Part shown: positions 46,511 to 54,977 of the stretch, piece by piece
Position numbering within the stretch: position 1 is the stretch's first letter
Layout: every line of letters starts with the position of its first letter
Assembly: GCF_900129005.1 (NCBI RefSeq)
Contig: NZ_FQUN01000008.1
Location: forward strand, 124,001 to 188,000
DNA length: 64,000 nucleotides
Source: Leeuwenhoekiella marinoflava DSM 3653
GTDB taxonomy: Bacteria > Bacteroidota > Bacteroidia > Flavobacteriales > Flavobacteriaceae
Reading direction: 5' to 3'
Notes under the pieces: model-generated
The model's database searches: none
What the model saw: only the letters and a program-made list of their open reading frames with translations
What the model was told of the DNA's origin: nothing
Made by a program: the position numbers and the translations under genes

Positions 46511-47412
46511 ATCAGCTTAGGGTAAGCTCACAAGACATTAGAAGCAAACAGCATGTTACTTCGAACCAAACTGCCTCACTTACAACTCTCGATAATCGAG
46601 TACATCTGGGTTCGCTAAGCGGAAAAGTGCTGTTGTTTGGTGGCGTGTACAGCAATCTTCAGGCATTGGAACAACTCAAGCGTATAGCCGAAGAACAAGG
46701 CATTCCGCCCGGAAATTGCATCTGTACCGGTGATCTTGTGGGCTATTGTGCGCAGCCGGAAGAAGTGGTGCAGCTCTTTAAAATTTGGGGAGTAAAAAGC
46801 ATTTTGGGTAATGTAGAAATCCAATTACGAGACGGTGCTGAAGATTGCGGCTGTGACTTTAGAAAAGGTTCGCGTTGTGATGGATTTTCACAGATGTGGT
46901 TTCCGTATGCACAAAGTAAACTGAGTAAAAGTTCACTGGAATACATCGCGACGTTGCCTAATCATATTGACTTCCGCTATGCGGGAAAAGATATCACGGT
47001 AGTTCACGGCGATTATTTCAACGTATCCGAATTTGTATATAAGTCAACCGACTGGCAAATCAAACAAAAAAACTTTGATGCAACCGGTGCCGATGTGATC
47101 ATCGCAGGCCATTGCGGGTTGCCTTTCCATCAGGAAAAAGAAGAAAAAACCTGGATTAATCCCGGTGTAATCGGGATGCCGGCAAATGACGGTTCGCCGA
47201 ATGTTTGGTACGCTGTTCTTGATGATTCGATGGAAACATTCAAGTTTAAACATCATCAAATGGAATACAATTACAAACTGGCAAATGCTAGGATGCAAAC
47301 CGATTTTTTACCGCAGGAATATGCGCGAACATTGATAACCGGAATATGGGACAACACCGAGATTTTGCCACCTTATGAAAGCGGACTGCAGGGCTTCGGT
47401 ATTCAACTTTAA
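46492..47412 (+). CDS. Metallophosphoesterase family protein (arsenosugar locus)
   Basis: 306 residues from ATG 46492, overlapping the symporter by 19 bp; an earlier in-frame start at 46402 lies deep inside the symporter gene and is rejected. Metal-binding segments include LLFGGVYSNLQALEQL (unusual GGVYSN in place of GDxH), CTGDLVGYCAQPEEVV, GNVE, VVHGDYF and AGHCG. It probably removes a phosphate from a sugar-phosphate intermediate. The N-terminal 35 residues are not conserved-looking, so the true start may be later. Confidence 0.85.
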   Translation: MDKTVVNQLRVSSQDIRSKQHVTSNQTASLTTLDNRVHLGSLSGKVLLFGGVYSNLQALEQLKRIAEEQGIPPGNCICTGDLVGYCAQPEEVVQLFKIWGVKSILGNVEIQLRDGAEDCGCDFRKGSRCDGFSQMWFPYAQSKLSKSSLEYIATLPNHIDFRYAGKDITVVHGDYFNVSEFVYKSTDWQIKQKNFDATGADVIIAGHCGLPFHQEKEEKTWINPGVIGMPANDGSPNVWYAVLDDSMETFKFKHHQMEYNYKLANARMQTDFLPQEYARTLITGIWDNTEILPPYESGLQGFGIQL

Positions 47413-47485
47413 AACAAATTACCTTCTGAGAAAGCCTCAGCATTTTAAACCTCGATCATCGAGTAATCTTAAAAAACACTGTATT

Positions 47486-48454
47486 ATGAGCTATTTAGAA
47501 ACTACCAAAAATGTATACCGCGATGCGGCTTTAACTCCAGATGTAGGCTTATGCTGCACCACCAATCCGATCTGGGAATTACCGGGTTTAAAGATTCCTA
47601 AGATTATGCAGGAAATGAATTACGGCTGCGGAAGCACGGTCAATGCGCGTGACCTTACTAACAATCCACGTATTTTGTACGTAGGTGTTGGCGGTGGTAT
47701 GGAGCTTTTACAGTTCGCTTATTTCTCCCGCCAAAAAAGCGGTGTTGTAGGTGTGGATGTGGTTGATGAAATGCTCGAAGCCTCTCGCAAAAACTTTATG
47801 GAAGCCGAAGCACAAAACCCATGGTTTAAAAGCGCGTTTGTAGATCTTAAAAAAGGAGATGCTTTGAACCTCCCGGAGGAAGATAACAGTATCGATGTGG
47901 CTGCTCAGAATTGCCTGTTTAATATTTTTAAGACGGAAGAACTCAAGAAAGCTATTGAAGAAATGTACCGCGTTTTAAAACCTCACGGAAGGCTGGTCAT
48001 GAGCGATCCTACATGTGAGCAGGAAATGAACGAAACCTTGCGTAACGATGAGCGTTTGCGCGCGCTGTGCCTTAGCGGAAGCTTACCCATCAAAGACTAT
48101 GTAAAAGCATTAACCGATGCCGGTTTTGGAACCATCGAAATACGTGCCCGCAAACCCTACCGCATTTTAGACCCTAAAAATTATCCGACAGACGAATTGA
48201 TATACATCGAATCTATTGAGGTAGCTGCCATAAAAGACCCGATGCCGGAAGATGGTCCGTGTATCTTTACCGGTAAAACTGCAATCTATTACGGTTCTGA
48301 TAATCACTTTGACGATAACAAAGGGCATGTTTTATTGAAGAATCAGCCTTTAGCAGTTTGCGATAAAACTGCCGGAGCTTTGACGGCTTTAGGTCATGAT
48401 GCTATTTTTATCAGTGAAAGTACCTTTCATTACGACGGTGGGGGATGCTGCTAA
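47486..48454 (+). CDS. arsM: Arsenite S-adenosylmethionine methyltransferase ArsM (arsenosugar type)
   Basis: 322 residues from ATG 47486. The SAM motif ILYVGVGGGMELLQFAYF is at about 62-80 (seen also as VGVDVVDEML); Cys pairs LCCTTNP near the N-terminus and YGCGST are candidate arsenic ligands, and the C-terminus ends GGGCC. It methylates arsenite to methyl- and dimethyl-arsenicals, the substrate for ArsS. Last gene of the locus; no ArsR repressor or arsenite pump is visible in the window. Confidence 0.92.
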   Translation: MSYLETTKNVYRDAALTPDVGLCCTTNPIWELPGLKIPKIMQEMNYGCGSTVNARDLTNNPRILYVGVGGGMELLQFAYFSRQKSGVVGVDVVDEMLEASRKNFMEAEAQNPWFKSAFVDLKKGDALNLPEEDNSIDVAAQNCLFNIFKTEELKKAIEEMYRVLKPHGRLVMSDPTCEQEMNETLRNDERLRALCLSGSLPIKDYVKALTDAGFGTIEIRARKPYRILDPKNYPTDELIYIESIEVAAIKDPMPEDGPCIFTGKTAIYYGSDNHFDDNKGHVLLKNQPLAVCDKTAGALTALGHDAIFISESTFHYDGGGCC

Positions 48455-48489
48455 CCGCCGGCCGGCTTGCAGCCGGTTGCGAAAATTAG

Positions 48490-48517
48490 AAAAGCTCCGC
48501 GGTGCGGGGCTTTTTTT
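48490..48517 (+). terminator. Terminator after arsM
   Basis: AAGCTCCGC pairs with GCGGGGCTT, followed by seven T. A second stem (CCGGCTTGCAGCCGG) precedes it. A near copy of the whole region occurs at 50138-50203. Confidence 0.85.
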
Positions 48518-48527
48518 GTTTCTAATT

Positions 48528-50021
48528 TTACTTCAGTATCATAAACTGCCGCTCCTTACCACCGCCACTCATCATTAAAAATATGTTGTTTTCATAGGTA
48601 CCGTTCGCAGGAAAGTATTTTGTATTGCCTTTATTATCCTGAATCTTATTGTAAGACACTTCGCCGTTTGGACTATATTCAAAATCGTAAAGTGCTGTTG
48701 ATTCAAAAAATCCTTTGGATGCTTTGGTTCGGCCATCATTTTTCTCAGTCAGACTTTTACCGGAATTCAATAATACATGCAACGTATCATCCTTCAGAAA
48801 AGCGTTATAGGAAGGAAATGTTTCCCGTTTGAAAATGCTACGCCCCCAAATTAATTTACCCGTATTATCGTATTTTAAAATTATAATATCATCGAAATGA
48901 TACGTAGTTACCATCATGCCACCTCCCATTCCTGTAGGTGTATAGGTTGAAGTCACGTAAAATTCTTCCGCCAGTAAATAGGTATTCCCGTTACTATCGG
49001 TAAGAATGTGATCTAATGTAAAGTTTGACAATTCAGAATCCTCTTTGTCTGAAGCTCGGTCCTTACCGTAAAGATCCTCAAAGACCGTTAAGGGCAAAGG
49101 ATCTGTTTGTCTTTCAAGAATTTTGAGTGTATTTCTATCTATGGTAAATTTACAACTGCCTTTTATGCGTCTTACTTTATCCTCTGCGTAAAACCCAAAA
49201 AGATTTAAATTTCCATCATGTTCTGTGATGTTAAGTGATTGCACAAAATCATCCTTTAAGTCTATAGCAGCTTGTCGGTTTTCTGTTTCGGTCACTTTAT
49301 TGATTACAAAATCATAGTTTGCTTTTTTCTTCTTCTTTTGCCTGCGTCCTTCTTTGAAGAGTTTCCCTACAACAAAGACCTCAGCCTGGTCGCTGACAAA
49401 AATATCATTGGGTTCAAAATAACGTTCCTGGTCATCCTGATAGCCTTTTTGAAACTTTAAAGAAAGGGTATTTGCATCAAATACCCTTATGGTATATTTA
49501 TTTGCATTCTTATCAAAATCATCTGTGGCAATAGCGAAATGCGTTCCATTTTCTGAAATCGCAACACTGGTCTGACGCTTTCTACTTAAAAAAAACAAAT
49601 CGGCCTTACGGTCTACTTGAGCTATAAAGAGTTGTTTTTTAGAAACCTTACGATCTTTCAGGTTAAAACTATAACAATAGACCTCGCGATCTGATCTACT
49701 CGCTTCGTTAACGGTAATCACTCGCATGGTATTGCCGCTAAATACCTGACCGATAAAAGACTCTTTACGCTCAATAGCTACAATCTCAGAAAATATGCGC
49801 AACTGATTTTGATCAAAAATCTCAAATACCAGATTGCGCTTTCCCTGTCGTATCAAACCCGTCTGGTTATCCTCGGTTGTTTTTAAAGCAACCACTTCGT
49901 AAGATTTGCTATCATCCTCAAATGTTGCACTCTCGGTAATACTTAGGCTGGAAGTGGATTGACTTTGTGAGCGTGCTGAGAAATTTAGGAGGAGGAGCAC
50001 GAGTAATATACATTTTTTCAT
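48528..50021 (-). CDS. Exported protein of unknown function
   Basis: About 497 residues from ATG 50021, chosen because MKKCILLVLLLLNFSARSQSQS is a clear signal peptide; the in-frame start at 50090 adds an unlikely leader. Repeated strand-like segments (VFEIFDQNQLRIFS, IRVFDANTLSLKFQ, IILKYDNTGKLIWGRSIFKR) suggest a beta-propeller. I do not recognise a named family. It lies in the opposite direction to the arsenosugar locus and is bracketed by a direct repeat of the arsM 3' end. Confidence 0.8.
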   Translation of the reverse strand: MKKCILLVLLLLNFSARSQSQSTSSLSITESATFEDDSKSYEVVALKTTEDNQTGLIRQGKRNLVFEIFDQNQLRIFSEIVAIERKESFIGQVFSGNTMRVITVNEASRSDREVYCYSFNLKDRKVSKKQLFIAQVDRKADLFFLSRKRQTSVAISENGTHFAIATDDFDKNANKYTIRVFDANTLSLKFQKGYQDDQERYFEPNDIFVSDQAEVFVVGKLFKEGRRQKKKKKANYDFVINKVTETENRQAAIDLKDDFVQSLNITEHDGNLNLFGFYAEDKVRRIKGSCKFTIDRNTLKILERQTDPLPLTVFEDLYGKDRASDKEDSELSNFTLDHILTDSNGNTYLLAEEFYVTSTYTPTGMGGGMMVTTYHFDDIIILKYDNTGKLIWGRSIFKRETFPSYNAFLKDDTLHVLLNSGKSLTEKNDGRTKASKGFFESTALYDFEYSPNGEVSYNKIQDNKGNTKYFPANGTYENNIFLMMSGGGKERQFMILK

Positions 50022-50137
50022 TACAATGTATTGTCTTAAGAAATTGTTAATAGCTTGCAATAGTACATAATTATTCAAAACAAAAAACACCTTTATTTAA
50101 GATTTTAAGGATCAGGAAAAACGCTTTATAACTGTAG

Positions 50138-50203
50138 CGGATGCTGCTAACTGGCTAGCAGCCGGTGGCGAAAATTAGAAAGCCTCGCAACGCGGGACTT
50201 TTT
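50138..50203 (+). repeat. Degenerate copy of the arsM 3' end and terminator
   Basis: GGATGCTGCTAAC, then GCAGCCGGT.GCGAAAATTAGAAA and a GC stem with T-run, reproduce 48441-48517. It includes the last arsM codons (Gly-Cys-Cys-stop) although no gene precedes it. Confidence 0.6.
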
Positions 50204-50329
50204 TAATTGTACTTTTTCGTCTTACCCCAAAGGCCTTAAAGCAGGTGATGGGAACCTTGGAACACAAGCCCGGTTATCTGATCCCTAGAACCTAAATAAA
50301 ACCAGGATACTTATAGATTCAACTAAAGT

Positions 50330-50417
50330 ACAACCACAATAATACCATAATCACCCACAGTTTTTGTGGTAAAGTGTGGTTGCACTGTGGTAGGAGTGTG
50401 GTTGCAGTGTGGTTACA
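50330..50417. repeat. 11-bp tandem repeats, eight units in two orientations
   Basis: Units start at 50330, 50341 and 50352 (AACCA/ACCCA type), then 50363, 50374, 50385, 50396 and 50407 (TGTGGT type). AACCACA is the reverse complement of TGTGGTT, so three units face five. The exact 11-bp period and position upstream of the right leader parallel the left side. Confidence 0.65.
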
Positions 50418-50557
50418 CTATGTATCTATCAAGAAGAAAAGTAGGAAATGCCGGGGAGTTTGCAGGACGGGTTTTTAGTTTAAAAAAGGGAGGTTTTAAC
50501 TCTGGCAGCGTGATACACTTAAGGTTCTAAAGCTGCAAAGGACGATAGCGTTTTAGG
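50418..50557. other. Non-coding stretch between repeats and right leader
   Basis: No gene is seen. The stretch from 50100 to 50329 is likewise empty apart from the arsM-end repeat. Confidence 0.5.
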
Positions 50558-50688
50558 AGATTAGGGAATTCTGTAAACTACTTCTGAGACAAATAGCTAT
50601 TTTTATAAACACCACTTTAAAGTGTTGATATCCCGTAAATTTTAAGGGGATCTGTATATATTTAGTGTTTATATAATAAGTTGGAGGC
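50558..50688 (+). promoter_or_regulatory. Conserved cassette-array leader (right copy)
   Basis: Aligns without gaps to the reverse complement of 13883-14014. The first part GATTAGGGAATTCTGTAA also occurs at 55501-55520. It ends exactly at GTTGGAGGC, the start of the first right-hand cassette. It orients the right array outward, mirror-image to the left array. Confidence 0.65.
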
Positions 50689-51380
50689 AATTATAGTATC
50701 GAGTTCTAGATCATAAAGAATAACTTTAAAGATGTTCGGAAAATTTAAAAGAATAAAAGCTGAGAAAGATTTAAAAAATAGCAGGTCAGAATTAAAGAAG
50801 GCGATTGATGATAATATTACTAGTTCTCAAACTAGTATAGATGATATTAGCGAAATATTAGCTGATTTTAAAAAGCATAAGTATTCTAAACATGATGCCT
50901 TTCTTAATTTGTGCATTTTCTCAGATATAGTAAATATTGATTTGTCAATTTTACTTGAAAAGCTAAGAATAGCTGAAAGAGAGCAAGAGAAAAAATTATT
51001 TGCCAGAGTTATAGCTGTAACTTTAATAGATTATTTGGACAATATAAGTGTTCTGATTGGCCGAGATTGTTTGAGAGAATTGAAAACAAATAATATGAAT
51101 GAATTCATTGATGAATTCAAATCTATTCATAAAAGATTTTCAAAATTTAAAAAGGAGAAACAGCAACCACTTAGAGAGATTAGGAATAAAACCTTAGCTC
51201 ATAAATCCAAAGATGCACTAGAATTAAATGACTATTTAAAAAAATTAGATGTCGAATCAGTTTACCAAAATGGACTTGAAGTAAAAAAGCTTTCGAAAGA
51301 GTTTATAGATTTATCTACAAAAGTAATTCTCTTTATTGCGGATTATATGAAAGCTGGTAGAAAACTATAACTGCCACCAA
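50680..51380 (+). mobile_element. Integron-like gene cassette 3
   Basis: Starts GTTGGAGGC (50680-50688). Its end GCCACCA (51373-51379) is cut by a reversed group II intron; joining across the intron gives GCCACCAAC, 8 of 9 positions complementary to the start. Contains one gene. Confidence 0.5.
50732..51370 (+). CDS. HEPN-like hypothetical protein
   Basis: 212 residues, mostly helical, Lys/Glu-rich. REIRNKTLAHKSKD at about 148-161 contains an R-x5-H motif of HEPN RNases (R...RNKTLAH). No other domain is recognised. As the only gene in the leader-proximal cassette of the right array, it parallels the HEPN gene in the left array, suggesting a defence or addiction role; that is inference from position and motif only. 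Confidence 0.65.
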   Translation: MFGKFKRIKAEKDLKNSRSELKKAIDDNITSSQTSIDDISEILADFKKHKYSKHDAFLNLCIFSDIVNIDLSILLEKLRIAEREQEKKLFARVIAVTLIDYLDNISVLIGRDCLRELKTNNMNEFIDEFKSIHKRFSKFKKEKQQPLREIRNKTLAHKSKDALELNDYLKKLDVESVYQNGLEVKKLSKEFIDLSTKVILFIADYMKAGRKL

Positions 51381-52116
51381 TCGAGTGGATGGCTCCGCCA
51401 TCAAATGACGAAGTGCACCCCTCACACCAAAGTATGTACGGCGGTTCGTATATCATCATACTAAAGCTCTTTCCACCTTTAGCACTATCTTCTAGTTTAG
51501 GCATAGGCTACAGCTGTTGTTCCTATGCGAATTTTGAAGAGAAATACATTCAGTCCTTCCCTAATTGTAAGACGTATGCAGTTGTGCTGCAACTCGTTTC
51601 CTTTAGGTACTATGATCTCTGCTGACTTCTCCACAAAGCCATCATGTGACTGTCCTACGCGGCAGCCTGGTCCGTTCGCTAAAAATGTTACAAGACATTT
51701 TCTTTACGCTCCGTCCTCCAGATAAGAACATCTTCTTCCCCCGATCCCTGCCGTATCTACATAAATGCACTTTTGGTATTCTTGGGGCGTTACAATGATG
51801 TGGTTGCTTACCCGTGCATAAATGCCTCTGTATACGGTTTCTGCTTGGTTTATCCTGAGCAACGCCGAAGGGTCAGTACCGGTCCCGATAGGGATTGTAG
51901 TCCCGCTTTACTCATCCTTTTTTATTCTTCTTTATAAGGTATTCGTGAATGCGATGCATTTCTTCAGATGCTTTGCGGCTTACTAATGGTTCAAAGAGCC
52001 TGTCCTGAGCATAGCCGAAGGGTTACCCCTGCCCATAATCGGCAAAGGCAGGCTTGCACCCTCTAGATTAATAGTTTACCTTTCGGTAAAACAAAAGATG
52101 CTCATACTGGACACAC
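51380..52116 (-). mobile_element. Degenerate ORF-less group II intron C
   Basis: On the minus strand the 5' end is near 52116 (GTGTGTCCAGTATG) and the 3' end is CCACTCGAT at 51380. A D5/D6-like 3' domain lies at about 51385-51475 (CCGCCGTACATAC, GGTGTGAGGGG). No maturase frame. It contains two CCTGAGC...CGAAGG mini-repeats (51853-51872, 52003-52022) and a CCCGATAGGG palindrome (51883-51894), signs of decay. Its removal rebuilds a cassette end at GCCACCAAC. Confidence 0.6.
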
Positions 52117-52296
52117 ACAATGTATATAAAATAATGCGGGGTTTAGTGGTAATTTAAAAGCAATAGCAATTAATAAAACCTACGATAGCCTGAAAGGTTT
52201 GTGGGCTCAAATCCTGCACTACGCATAGCCGAGCCGTTGAGCAACATTAGGAAAAACGAGCAAATTTTCGGATATTTAGGACAAAATTCAAATAAA

Positions 52297-52539
52297 ATGG
52301 CAACAGTAGATAATATACGAAATGGATTGATTGACAAAATACTATCCATTAAAAATAAGGATTTTTTAGTAGCTCTGGACAAGCTAATTACTTCAAGTTC
52401 TTCTGAATCAGAAATAATCGAATTGACTAAAGAGCAAAAAATTATGTTGGAAATGAGTGAGCAAGATATCACAAATGGAAAACTCATTTCTCAAGAGGCA
52501 ATGGACAAACGAAACCTGGAATGGCTAAACGCAATGTGA
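52297..52539 (+). CDS. Antitoxin-like protein of a type II TA module (TA1)
   Basis: 80 residues from ATG 52297; the in-frame extension to 52201 is attC-like sequence and is rejected. The C-terminus (LTKEQKIMLEMSEQDITNGKLISQEAMDKRNLEWL) resembles antitoxins that precede RelE/ParE toxins. It overlaps the toxin start by 19 bp. Confidence 0.75.
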   Translation: MATVDNIRNGLIDKILSIKNKDFLVALDKLITSSSSESEIIELTKEQKIMLEMSEQDITNGKLISQEAMDKRNLEWLNAM

Positions 52540-52835
52540 TTTGGACACGAACAGCAGACATTCAGTTCGTTGGAATTTTAGAATATTGGGTTAAGCGAAA
52601 TAAATCCAATACTTATTCAAAAAAACTCGTAAAACTGGTCTCTGAAAGAACAAAGCAGATTGCCGATGAACCTTTGATTTATAAAGCGACTGATTTTAAA
52701 GATGTAAGACTTGCTTCTATGGGTAATTTTAGCATTTACTATAAAGTTGCCGACAACGAAATTACAATTACCGCATTTTGGGACAATAGACAAAATCCGA
52801 AAAAACTTTTGGAAATATTGGAAAACAAAAAATAA
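52521..52835 (+). CDS. RelE/ParE-type toxin (TA1)
   Basis: 104 residues. IWTRTADIQFVGILEYW, then ISIYYKVADNEITITAFWDNRQNPKKLLE is the RelE/ParE C-terminal pattern (compare FWDNRQNP). It likely inhibits translation or gyrase and is neutralised by the overlapping antitoxin. The gene is followed by a cassette-end-like GTTGCCAAATAAC. Confidence 0.85.
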   Translation: MAKRNVIWTRTADIQFVGILEYWVKRNKSNTYSKKLVKLVSERTKQIADEPLIYKATDFKDVRLASMGNFSIYYKVADNEITITAFWDNRQNPKKLLEILENKK

Positions 52836-52858
52836 CGTTGCCAAATAACTAAGATTCT

Positions 52859-53238
52859 GTGTGGTCGGTACAGCCTGTCCCGTTGCATAACGGGAACCCA
52901 GCATGAACGCCGTGTTGACTGAACCCGTATAGTGATTTGGAGGTCTTGTTTCCCAGGAAGTACACTTACCGCACCAAAAAAAGAATACCAGCTGCATTGG
53001 CAGACTTAGAACTGATGGTTCTGGCTTATACCTCAAAAAGCTTTTCAATCTGGAGGTAACCTTCAAAAAGACCGTAAACGGTCTAATACTACTCACTTTA
53101 GGACTTTATATGGCCTTTAAAAAACGTATGAGGTTAAACTACAGTCTTGAAACACAAAGAATTCAATATTCAGGTTTTATTGGATATTGATGCACTTCAA
53201 CTACTTTTAAAGAATAAACAGGTGGTTTTGTAGACTCA
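52859..53238 (+). mobile_element. Transposase relic, direct repeat copy A
   Basis: Shares long near-identical blocks with 53890-54353. Translated, it keeps a transposase C-terminus-like ADL.LMVLAY.LKKLFNLEV but has stops and no N-terminal domain. Lies between TA1 and TA2. Confidence 0.7.
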
Positions 53239-53329
53239 CTGCCGTTGGCAACCTATAAAATCACATCGGGACATCAATTGAATTTTGTTTAATGTAATTT
53301 TGGTGTAAATTTACATCAAAAGTGATATT

Positions 53330-53575
53330 ATGGGAAGACAAAGCATTTCTTTTACAGAACCAAATGATGATTGGTTAAAAAATCAAATTGATAATAAAGA
53401 ATATTCAAGTAAGAGCGAACTGGTTAATGATTTAATTAGACAAGCTAGAAAACAACAAATTCAAATCGATTGGATAAAATCTAGACTGGATAAAGCTGAA
53501 AAAAGTGGCTTTACTAACGATAGTAAAGATGAAATCTTAGCGCAATCAAAGTCTTTATGGCTAAATATAGATTAA
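53330..53575 (+). CDS. ParD-like ribbon-helix-helix antitoxin (TA2)
   Basis: 81 residues. N-terminal RHH strand QSISFTEPNDDWLKNQI and helix SKSELVNDLIRQAR match ParD/CopG antitoxins. Its 3' end overlaps the toxin start by 19 bp, the usual TA coupling. It probably represses its own promoter. Confidence 0.88.
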   Translation: MGRQSISFTEPNDDWLKNQIDNKEYSSKSELVNDLIRQARKQQIQIDWIKSRLDKAEKSGFTNDSKDEILAQSKSLWLNID

Positions 53576-53844
53576 GTAATTTAGCTAAAGAAGATTTAAT
53601 AAGAATTCATCAGTACGGAATACAAAGATTTGGTATAAATCAAGCAGATAAATATTTTGACACCTTCTTTGAATATTTTGAAATAATTGCCAAGCAACCA
53701 TATTCATTTGAATCTGTTGAATTTCTAAAAAAAGGATATAGGCGCTGCGTATGTGGTTCTGATAGTATTTACTATAAAATCAATAACGATGTTGTAGAAA
53801 TTATGGCGATAATTGGGAGTCAGGATTTAAATAGCATATTTTAG
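53557..53844 (+). CDS. ParE-like toxin (TA2)
   Basis: 95 residues. YRLSNLAKEDLIRIHQYGIQRFG and the C-terminal SIYYKINNDVVEIMAIIGSQDL are characteristic of ParE. Frame intact. Likely targets DNA gyrase; the partner antitoxin precedes it. Confidence 0.9.
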   Translation: MAKYRLSNLAKEDLIRIHQYGIQRFGINQADKYFDTFFEYFEIIAKQPYSFESVEFLKKGYRRCVCGSDSIYYKINNDVVEIMAIIGSQDLNSIF

Positions 53845-53889
53845 TTTCAAAAATAAATACAGTTGCCAATAACTAAATAACTAGCGTTC

Positions 53890-54353
53890 GTGTGGTCGGT
53901 AAAGCCTGTGCCGTTGCATAACGGGAACCCAGCTTGAACGCCGTGTTGACTGAACCGTCCCGCTATCGGGATTCGATCAGCCTTCTATGGGGATTAGTCT
54001 GTTTTAGGATGGGTTATTTGAGATCTGCACTGAACCCTTATAATGATTTGAAGGTCTTGTTTTTCCCGGAAGTAGACCTACCGCACCAAAAGAGGAATAC
54101 CGGCTGTATCGGCAGACTTAGGACTAATGGTTCTGGCTTATAACCTCAAAAAGCTTTTCAATCTGGAGGTAACCTTCAAAAAGACCGTAAACGGTCTAAT
54201 ACTACTCACTTTAGGACTTTATATGGTTTTTAAAAAACGTATGAGGTTAAACTACAGTCTTGAAACACAAAGAATTCAATATTCAGGTTTTATTGAATAT
54301 TGATAGTACTTCAACTACTTTTAAAGAATAAACAGGTGGTTTTGTAGACCCAA
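53890..54353 (+). mobile_element. Transposase relic, direct repeat copy B
   Basis: Repeats 52859-53238 with an extra ~85 bp between two ACTGAACC 8-mers, of which copy A retains one. The extra part contains the palindrome at 53958-53971. Both copies keep a transposase C-terminus with AYNLKKLFNLEV but no intact gene. Confidence 0.7.
53958..53971. repeat. 14-bp palindrome tcccgctatcggga
   Basis: Same sequence as 7860-7873. Sits in transposase relic B, near the point where copies A and B differ. Confidence 0.7.
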
Positions 54354-54418
54354 TGCCGTTGTGTGCCATTGGGTTGCGTTACCAAGATTTGGTATATTTG
54401 AGTAAAATTATAGTCGAA

Positions 54419-54662
54419 ATGGGAAAAAACACATCAATATCACTCGGAAATCACTTTGAGGAATTTATCAGTGAAGAAGTGAATTCCGGTAGGTATGGTT
54501 CAGTTAGCGAAGTTATTCGTTCCGCATTACGTTTGTTGGAACGGGAAGAAAAATAAGGAACTAGAACTTATTAAAGCGCTCGAAGTTGGAGAAAATAGCG
54601 GGTTTGTTGAAAATTTTGACCGGAAACAAAACTTATCTGAATTACATCGCCAACACGTATGA
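54419..54662 (+). pseudogene. ParD-like antitoxin with +1 frameshift (TA3)
   Basis: From ATG 54419 the frame encodes an RHH antitoxin ([36 protein letters not shown]) and stops after 46 residues. Removing one A from the run near 54550-54555 restores a frame reading [22 protein letters not shown] to a stop overlapping the toxin ATG, giving the usual 80 residues. Either a loss-of-function lesion or a slippage-prone tract. Confidence 0.8.
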
Positions 54663-54963
54663 GTAAAAGCAAATATCGAATCAGTAAACAAGCGATTGTT
54701 GATTTAAATGATATTTGGGTGTATACTTTTCACAAATGGCCTAAAGAACAAGCTGACAGATATTACGACTTAATAATCGGAGAAATTGAATTTATAGCGG
54801 ATAACTATCTAATTGGAGAATCCGCAGAACAAACTCGAAAAAACTATCGAGTGACGAAAATCAAATCGCATCTGATTTTTTTTACAGAAAAGTCGAAAAT
54901 GAGATTGTTGAAATCGTTAGAATTTTACATCAGAGGATGGATCTTAAAAAGCGAATGAAATAA
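54659..54963 (+). pseudogene. ParE-like toxin with 3' frameshift (TA3)
   Basis: Open from 54659 to 54958, but the native ParE C-terminus (VEIVRILHQRMDL) is in another frame after a run of eight T near 54878. The current protein ends RGWILKSE instead. A two-base change in the T run would restore a frame ending at TAA 54961-54963. The toxin may be inactive. Confidence 0.75.
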
Positions 54964-54977
54964 AAAACTGCACACAC

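Larger units (their letters stand above)
53244..53870 (+). mobile_element. Integron-like gene cassette 5 (ParDE cargo)
   Basis: Starts GTTGGCAAC (53244-53252) and ends GTTGCCAAT (53862-53870); 8 of 9 positions are reverse complementary. Contains TA2 only. Flanked by transposase relics A and B. Confidence 0.45.
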
